Of a stretch of DNA of 27,418 nucleotides, positions 24,165-27,418 are shown piece by piece (within the stretch, counting starts at the first letter, position 1; every line of letters starts with the position of its first letter). The position numbers and the translations under genes were made by a program. Source of the stretch: an uncultured Planctomycetia bacterium (GTDB lineage: Bacteria; Planctomycetota; UBA1135; GCA-002686595); the NCBI GenBank assembly GCA_938003765.1, contig CALKYE010000032.1, positions 1-27,418 of the forward strand, in the 5' to 3' direction. Below the pieces are notes generated by a model. The model saw only the letters and a program-made list of their open reading frames with translations. It was not told the DNA's origin and ran no database searches.

Positions 24165-25256
24165 TCATGCTACATCGACAGGAGAGGGCGCAGACCGCTG
24201 ACGCGGCTCAGCGGGCTCGTTGCGATGCGTGGACGTGCGCGCGCGGGCCAGGAGCGCGCCGGCCGCGCCGGCGGGCCGAACTCCCGGGCGCCACGCCGTG
24301 CCGAAGGCGTGCAGGAGCAGCGGCAGCAGCGCCAGCAGCGCGGCGCCGACGCTGAGCGCGATCAGCGCGTATTCGCGCCGCGTCAAGCGCTCGAAGACCG
24401 TGTCCTCCTCGCGACCGAGCGCCGCAGCGATCAGGTCGGAGGAGAGGTGCTTCTCGTTGCCGTCGTGGAACGAGCCGCCCAGGCGCGCCGCGATCTGCTT
24501 GAGCATCGCGACCTCCTGGCGCGAGTGACGCCCGTCGATGAACTTGCCGGTCTTGGGGTCGCCGACGCCGACGACGACCACGCTGCGGATCGACGCGGGC
24601 ATGCGCGGCATGCCGGTGGAGGGCACGCTGTCGCCGTCCGAGAGCAGGATCAGCGTCGTGCTGCGCGGCGGCCAGGGATGCGCGAGCTTGGCCGCCTCCT
24701 CGAGCCCGTCGAGCAGCTTGGTCTGACCGGCGTCGAAGGCGTAGTGCATCGGCAGGTCGCCGAGGATGTTGCGGATCACCTCGAGGTCGCGCGTGTCCAC
24801 GACCACGGGCTTCGCGCCGTTGTAGACCGCGATGACGCTGACCGTGTTCTGATCGATGGGCGCGCGGTCGAAGAACGACTCCATCAGGCGCCGCGCGCGC
24901 GCCATGCGGCTGTCCTTCTTCTCTGGGCCCGCGTCGATCAGGCGCATGCTCGGGCTGACGTCGAGCACCAGCAGCACGCGTCCCTGCGGGTCGCCGCTCC
25001 CCGATGCGCTCTCCGTCGAGTAGCGCCGCGGCTCGACCACGGCGAGCGTGGCGAAGCCCCAGGCCGCTGCGCCCAGCGCGAGCACGCGCAGGGTCGGCGC
25101 GCTGCGAGCCCACCACGACGGCCGGCGGCCCGGACCGAACGCGAGGTGGGCGATGCGGCGCACGCGCGCGCTGTGGATCCACTCGCCCAGCGCTGCGAGC
25201 GCGAGCACGATCAGCGCGGCCCACTCGGGGCCGTACTCGAGATCCTGGAGGATCAC
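24165..25256 (-). CDS. BatB-like VWA-domain membrane protein
   Basis: The product is 363 residues from a GTG at 25256 whose last bases overlap the stop of the upstream BatA-like gene (GTGA); the GTG at 25259 is an alternative. N-terminal hydrophobic segments lie at about 12-25 and 55-73. A von Willebrand factor A domain follows, with the metal-ion-dependent adhesion motif LVLDVSPSM (Asp99, Ser101, Ser103) and the later strand TTLILLSDGD. A C-terminal membrane helix (YALIALSVGAALLALLPLLL) comes next, then a short basic tail. BatA/BatB pairs act with MoxR ATPases in envelope-stress or metal/protein maturation functions in several phyla. The MoxR gene is presumably off the right edge. Confidence 0.87.
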   Translation of the reverse strand: MILQDLEYGPEWAALIVLALAALGEWIHSARVRRIAHLAFGPGRRPSWWARSAPTLRVLALGAAAWGFATLAVVEPRRYSTESASGSGDPQGRVLLVLDVSPSMRLIDAGPEKKDSRMARARRLMESFFDRAPIDQNTVSVIAVYNGAKPVVVDTRDLEVIRNILGDLPMHYAFDAGQTKLLDGLEEAAKLAHPWPPRSTTLILLSDGDSVPSTGMPRMPASIRSVVVVGVGDPKTGKFIDGRHSRQEVAMLKQIAARLGGSFHDGNEKHLSSDLIAAALGREEDTVFERLTRREYALIALSVGAALLALLPLLLHAFGTAWRPGVRPAGAAGALLARARTSTHRNEPAEPRQRSAPSPVDVA

Positions 25257-26194
25257 CACGGCGTGCTCCTCAGCCCGAGCCCGCACAGGCCGAGCAATCC
25301 CAGCAGCCCCAGGGCCGCCAGCGACGCGGGTACGAAGTCGTCGATCGACTCCGCGCGCGTCTTCTCCATGCGCACGCGCGACATCGAGTCGATCTCGCTG
25401 AACACGCGCTTGAGGCTCTCGGTGTCCTCGGGCTTGAAGGCCTGCCCGCCGGTGAGCGCGCAGATGCGCACGATCTCGTCGGGGATCGAGAAGTCGGCGA
25501 TGTGGATCGCGTTGACCGTGATGTTGTCGCGGTTGAGCTCGGCGGCGATCTGCTCGTCGCGCCCGCCGTACAGGTCGAAGCTCTGGCCGTCGCTGATCAG
25601 GATGATCATGCGGTCGCCTTCGTCGCGTTCGACCAGCTCCTTGCGGCAGGCGACGAGCGCCTTGCCGATCTCCGTGCCGCCGAACCAATCCGGGATGCGG
25701 TCGGGCCGCATGAACGGAGGCGAACACTTCAGCGCCGACGCGTCGTTGGTGAGCGGGACCCAGTGCAGCACGCTGTTGCCGAAGAACGTCAGGCCAAAGG
25801 CGTCGCCCTTGCGCAGGTCGAGGAACTCGTTGATGGCGACCATCGCGGCGTCGTAGCGATCGCCGTCGCCGAAGCGCGCGAGCATGCTCCCCGAGACGTC
25901 CACGCAGAACTGGATGTTCGTGAGGGCGCGCTTGGAGCGCGGAACGCCCCAGCGCTGCGGCCCGGCGAGCACGACGATCGCGAGCGCGGCGAGCAGAGCA
26001 GGCAGCGACTCCGCGGCGCGCAAGGCGAAGCGCCAGCGCGTCGGCCGCGCGTTGGGGGCGCCGTCGAAGGGCAGCACGACGCTCGCGCCGGAGCGCCGCC
26101 ACACCCACGCGAGCAACGCCGCGGGGAACACCAGCAGCATCAACACCGACGGATGTCGGAAGGCGGCGAGTTGCTGGAGCTGCTCGAGTTCCAT
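25253..26194 (-). CDS. BatA-like VWA-domain membrane protein
   Basis: The 313-residue product starts at ATG 26194, which shares one base with the stop of the preceding gene (TGATG). It has the typical Bat layout: a membrane segment at 16-32, a short linker LPFDGAP, a second membrane segment at 63-78 and then the VWA domain. The complete metal site is visible: FCVDVSGSM (Asp99, Ser101, Ser103), FGGTEIGKAL for the Thr and ILISDGQS for the distal Asp. The protein ends with a membrane helix (SLAALGLLGLLGLCGLGL). The intact site suggests metal-dependent ligand binding on the outside of the membrane. It is tightly coupled to both neighbours. Confidence 0.9.
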   Translation of the reverse strand: MELEQLQQLAAFRHPSVLMLLVFPAALLAWVWRRSGASVVLPFDGAPNARPTRWRFALRAAESLPALLAALAIVVLAGPQRWGVPRSKRALTNIQFCVDVSGSMLARFGDGDRYDAAMVAINEFLDLRKGDAFGLTFFGNSVLHWVPLTNDASALKCSPPFMRPDRIPDWFGGTEIGKALVACRKELVERDEGDRMIILISDGQSFDLYGGRDEQIAAELNRDNITVNAIHIADFSIPDEIVRICALTGGQAFKPEDTESLKRVFSEIDSMSRVRMEKTRAESIDDFVPASLAALGLLGLLGLCGLGLRSTPW

Positions 26195-26997
26195 CAGCGC
26201 GTCCCTCGCTCGAGTTCGTCGAGTGCGTCGGCCGGGAGCTCGCGGTAGGGCGCGAGCAACGCTGCGATGTCGACCTGCTCGGTCGGCGACGGCTCGTGCA
26301 GCCAGCGCTCGAGGCTCACCAGCAGCGGACCGGCCTGCGCGTGCGATCGCAGCGCGACCACCGCGGTTTCGGGGCGCTCGGACTGGAGTCCCAGCTTGCG
26401 CCGCCAGTACGCGACCAGGCTCAGCTCGAGCTGCGAACGCTCGCTGCTCGTGAGCTGGCCGTCGCGCGCGCGCTCGACCAGCGGCCGCAATCGCTCGGCG
26501 AGCGTGCGCGGTCGCGCGGGCGCGGCCTGCGGCGCCGCGTGTCGCTTGCGGCCGCTCCACAGCAGCCACGCCAGCCCCGCGGCCCACGCGACGCCCGCAG
26601 CGATCGCGAGCTGGGTGTAACCGCCGATGCGATTGGCGCGCGCGACCCCCGGCAGGTGCGGGCGCGCGCTCTTGTCGCTGAGCACGGCGCCGACCGAGAC
26701 CGGGATCGGCGGCAGGTCCTCGGCCGCGAGGGCCGAGCCGTCCGCGCGCGCGAGCTTCGTGCGCAGGTCGTACTGACCCGCTTCGAGCGCCCAGAACTCG
26801 AGGTCGTAGCGCAGCGAGTCACCGTGCGGCCACGTCGCAACGATGCGCAGCACGAGCGGCTCGTCGCGGTCGGTATGCGCCACCACGAGCTCGCTGCCGG
26901 GCAGCACGAGCTGTTCGATGCGCGCGGGCATGCCGACGGTGGTTTCGGCGAGCGGCGCCTGCAGCGCGGCCAGCGCGAGCGCGAGGGCGAAGCTCAT
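26194..26997 (-). CDS. Single-pass membrane protein of the Bat-type operon (DUF4381/BatD-like position)
   Basis: The product is 267 residues from ATG 26997, overlapping the stop of the DUF58 gene (ATGA). A signal-like N-terminus (MSFALALALAALQAPLA) precedes an extracytoplasmic beta-rich domain of about 110 residues (LVLPGSELVVAH, PLVLRIVATWPHG, LRYDLEFWALEAGQYDL). A membrane helix follows at about 133-152 (AGVAWAAGLAWLLWSG), then a cytoplasmic helical tail with LSLVAYWRRKLGL. In many Bat operons a protein of this shape lies between the DUF58 and VWA genes. Function unknown; a structural partner in the complex is the reasonable inference. Confidence 0.83.
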   Translation of the reverse strand: MSFALALALAALQAPLAETTVGMPARIEQLVLPGSELVVAHTDRDEPLVLRIVATWPHGDSLRYDLEFWALEAGQYDLRTKLARADGSALAAEDLPPIPVSVGAVLSDKSARPHLPGVARANRIGGYTQLAIAAGVAWAAGLAWLLWSGRKRHAAPQAAPARPRTLAERLRPLVERARDGQLTSSERSQLELSLVAYWRRKLGLQSERPETAVVALRSHAQAGPLLVSLERWLHEPSPTEQVDIAALLAPYRELPADALDELERGTR

Positions 26998-27418
26998 CGC
27001 TGCCCCTTTCCGGCCCAGCCGCGCGCGCGGAACAGTTGGCGCAGCTTGGACTCGAAGGGCTCGTCGGTGCGGATGCCCAAGTGGTCCACGCCGGCGCGCT
27101 TGAGCGCGCGCACGTTCTCGCTCGTGTCGACCCAGCGCGCCTTGCCGCGCGTGAGGAACTCGCGCCCGGTCTCCGCTTCGCGCGCTCGGAAGAAGCCTGC
27201 GCCGGCGAGGCCGCGCTCCGCGGGATCCTCGAGCTGCAACACGACGCAGTCGTGCAGTTGCGACAGCCGCCGGAGCGCGGACACGGCGTCGGCGTCGTGC
27301 AAGTCGCTCAACACGACGATGAGAGAGCGCTGGGCGAGGCTGGGGCCCAGGCGGTGAATCGTGGCGCCGAGCGTCGTGCGCTCGTCGAAGCGGTAGCGGC
27401 GCAGCTCGAGCATCCACT
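26994..27418 (-). CDS. DUF58-domain protein (N-terminus outside window)
   Basis: The frame enters from the right edge and ends at TGA 26994; about 140 residues are visible. The segment ERTTLGATIHRL, followed by the strand and acidic turn SLIVVLSDLHDAD and the hydrophobic strand CVVLQLEDP, matches the C-terminal half of DUF58 proteins, whose fold is VWA-like. These soluble proteins accompany MoxR ATPases and BatA/BatB. The first methionine seen (27411-27413) is internal, because residues upstream (a Trp codon) continue the frame to the edge. The stop overlaps the next gene's start by 4 bp. Confidence 0.75.
   Translation of the reverse strand, partial: WMLELRRYRFDERTTLGATIHRLGPSLAQRSLIVVLSDLHDADAVSALRRLSQLHDCVVLQLEDPAERGLAGAGFFRAREAETGREFLTRGKARWVDTSENVRALKRAGVDHLGIRTDEPFESKLRQLFRARGWAGKGQR

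Overview
The window is high-GC (roughly 70%), densely coding bacterial chromosome. I infer a member of the Planctomycetota or a close relative. The grounds are several large secreted Ala/Arg-rich proteins, an FG-GAP repeat protein, an NHL propeller protein, a secreted protein with a C-terminal domain of a type I associate with planctomycete genomes, a Bat-type VWA operon and generally weak Shine-Dalgarno sites. No rRNA, tRNA, CRISPR array, integrase or transposase was found.

Left part (1-7127): a truncated FG-GAP/VCBS repeat protein and a secreted hypothetical protein lie on the minus strand. A non-coding gap of about 545 bp follows, then a plus-strand secreted helical protein. Convergent to it is a minus-strand TIR-domain membrane protein. 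Divergent from the TIR gene is a plus-strand pair: a fold-type I aminotransferase and a uracil-phosphoribosyltransferase-like protein (upp-like), 13 bp apart.

Middle (7128-11764): an accessory insert. The last 186 bp covering the end of upp and its downstream bases recur almost exactly (2 mismatches) 4625 bp downstream as a headless upp fragment. Between the copies lie decayed coding remnants, a two-gene AbiEi/AbiEii-type toxin-antitoxin operon with a 4-bp overlap, another decayed stretch, and a lone minus-strand DGQHR (DndB-like) gene with a near-perfect ribosome binding site. This looks like a small defence-type island that used the 3' end of upp as its target, although no recombinase remains in view.

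Right of the island (11793-19192): a minus-strand receptor-like pseudokinase with one membrane segment and a long coiled coil; a secreted NHL beta-propeller protein; a divergent ECF-like sigma factor; a convergent subtilisin-family (S8) protease whose usual catalytic Asp appears to be Glu, separated from the sigma factor by two strong hairpins; and a plus-strand exported DUF442/dual-specificity-type phosphatase.

Right end (19220-27418): a minus-strand Bat/MoxR-type operon, read from right to left. It holds a DUF58 protein (cut by the window edge), a single-pass membrane protein, a BatA-like VWA protein, a BatB-like VWA protein, a small exported helical protein, and a very large (about 1340 aa) exported protein anchored by a C-terminal membrane helix. 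The first four genes are joined by start/stop overlaps of 1-4 bp. The small helical gene ends in a UGA, after which the same frame stays coding-like for 40 more codons and a GGUC-loop hairpin follows. That is either a recent nonsense mutation, a sequencing error or, less likely, a selenocysteine site.
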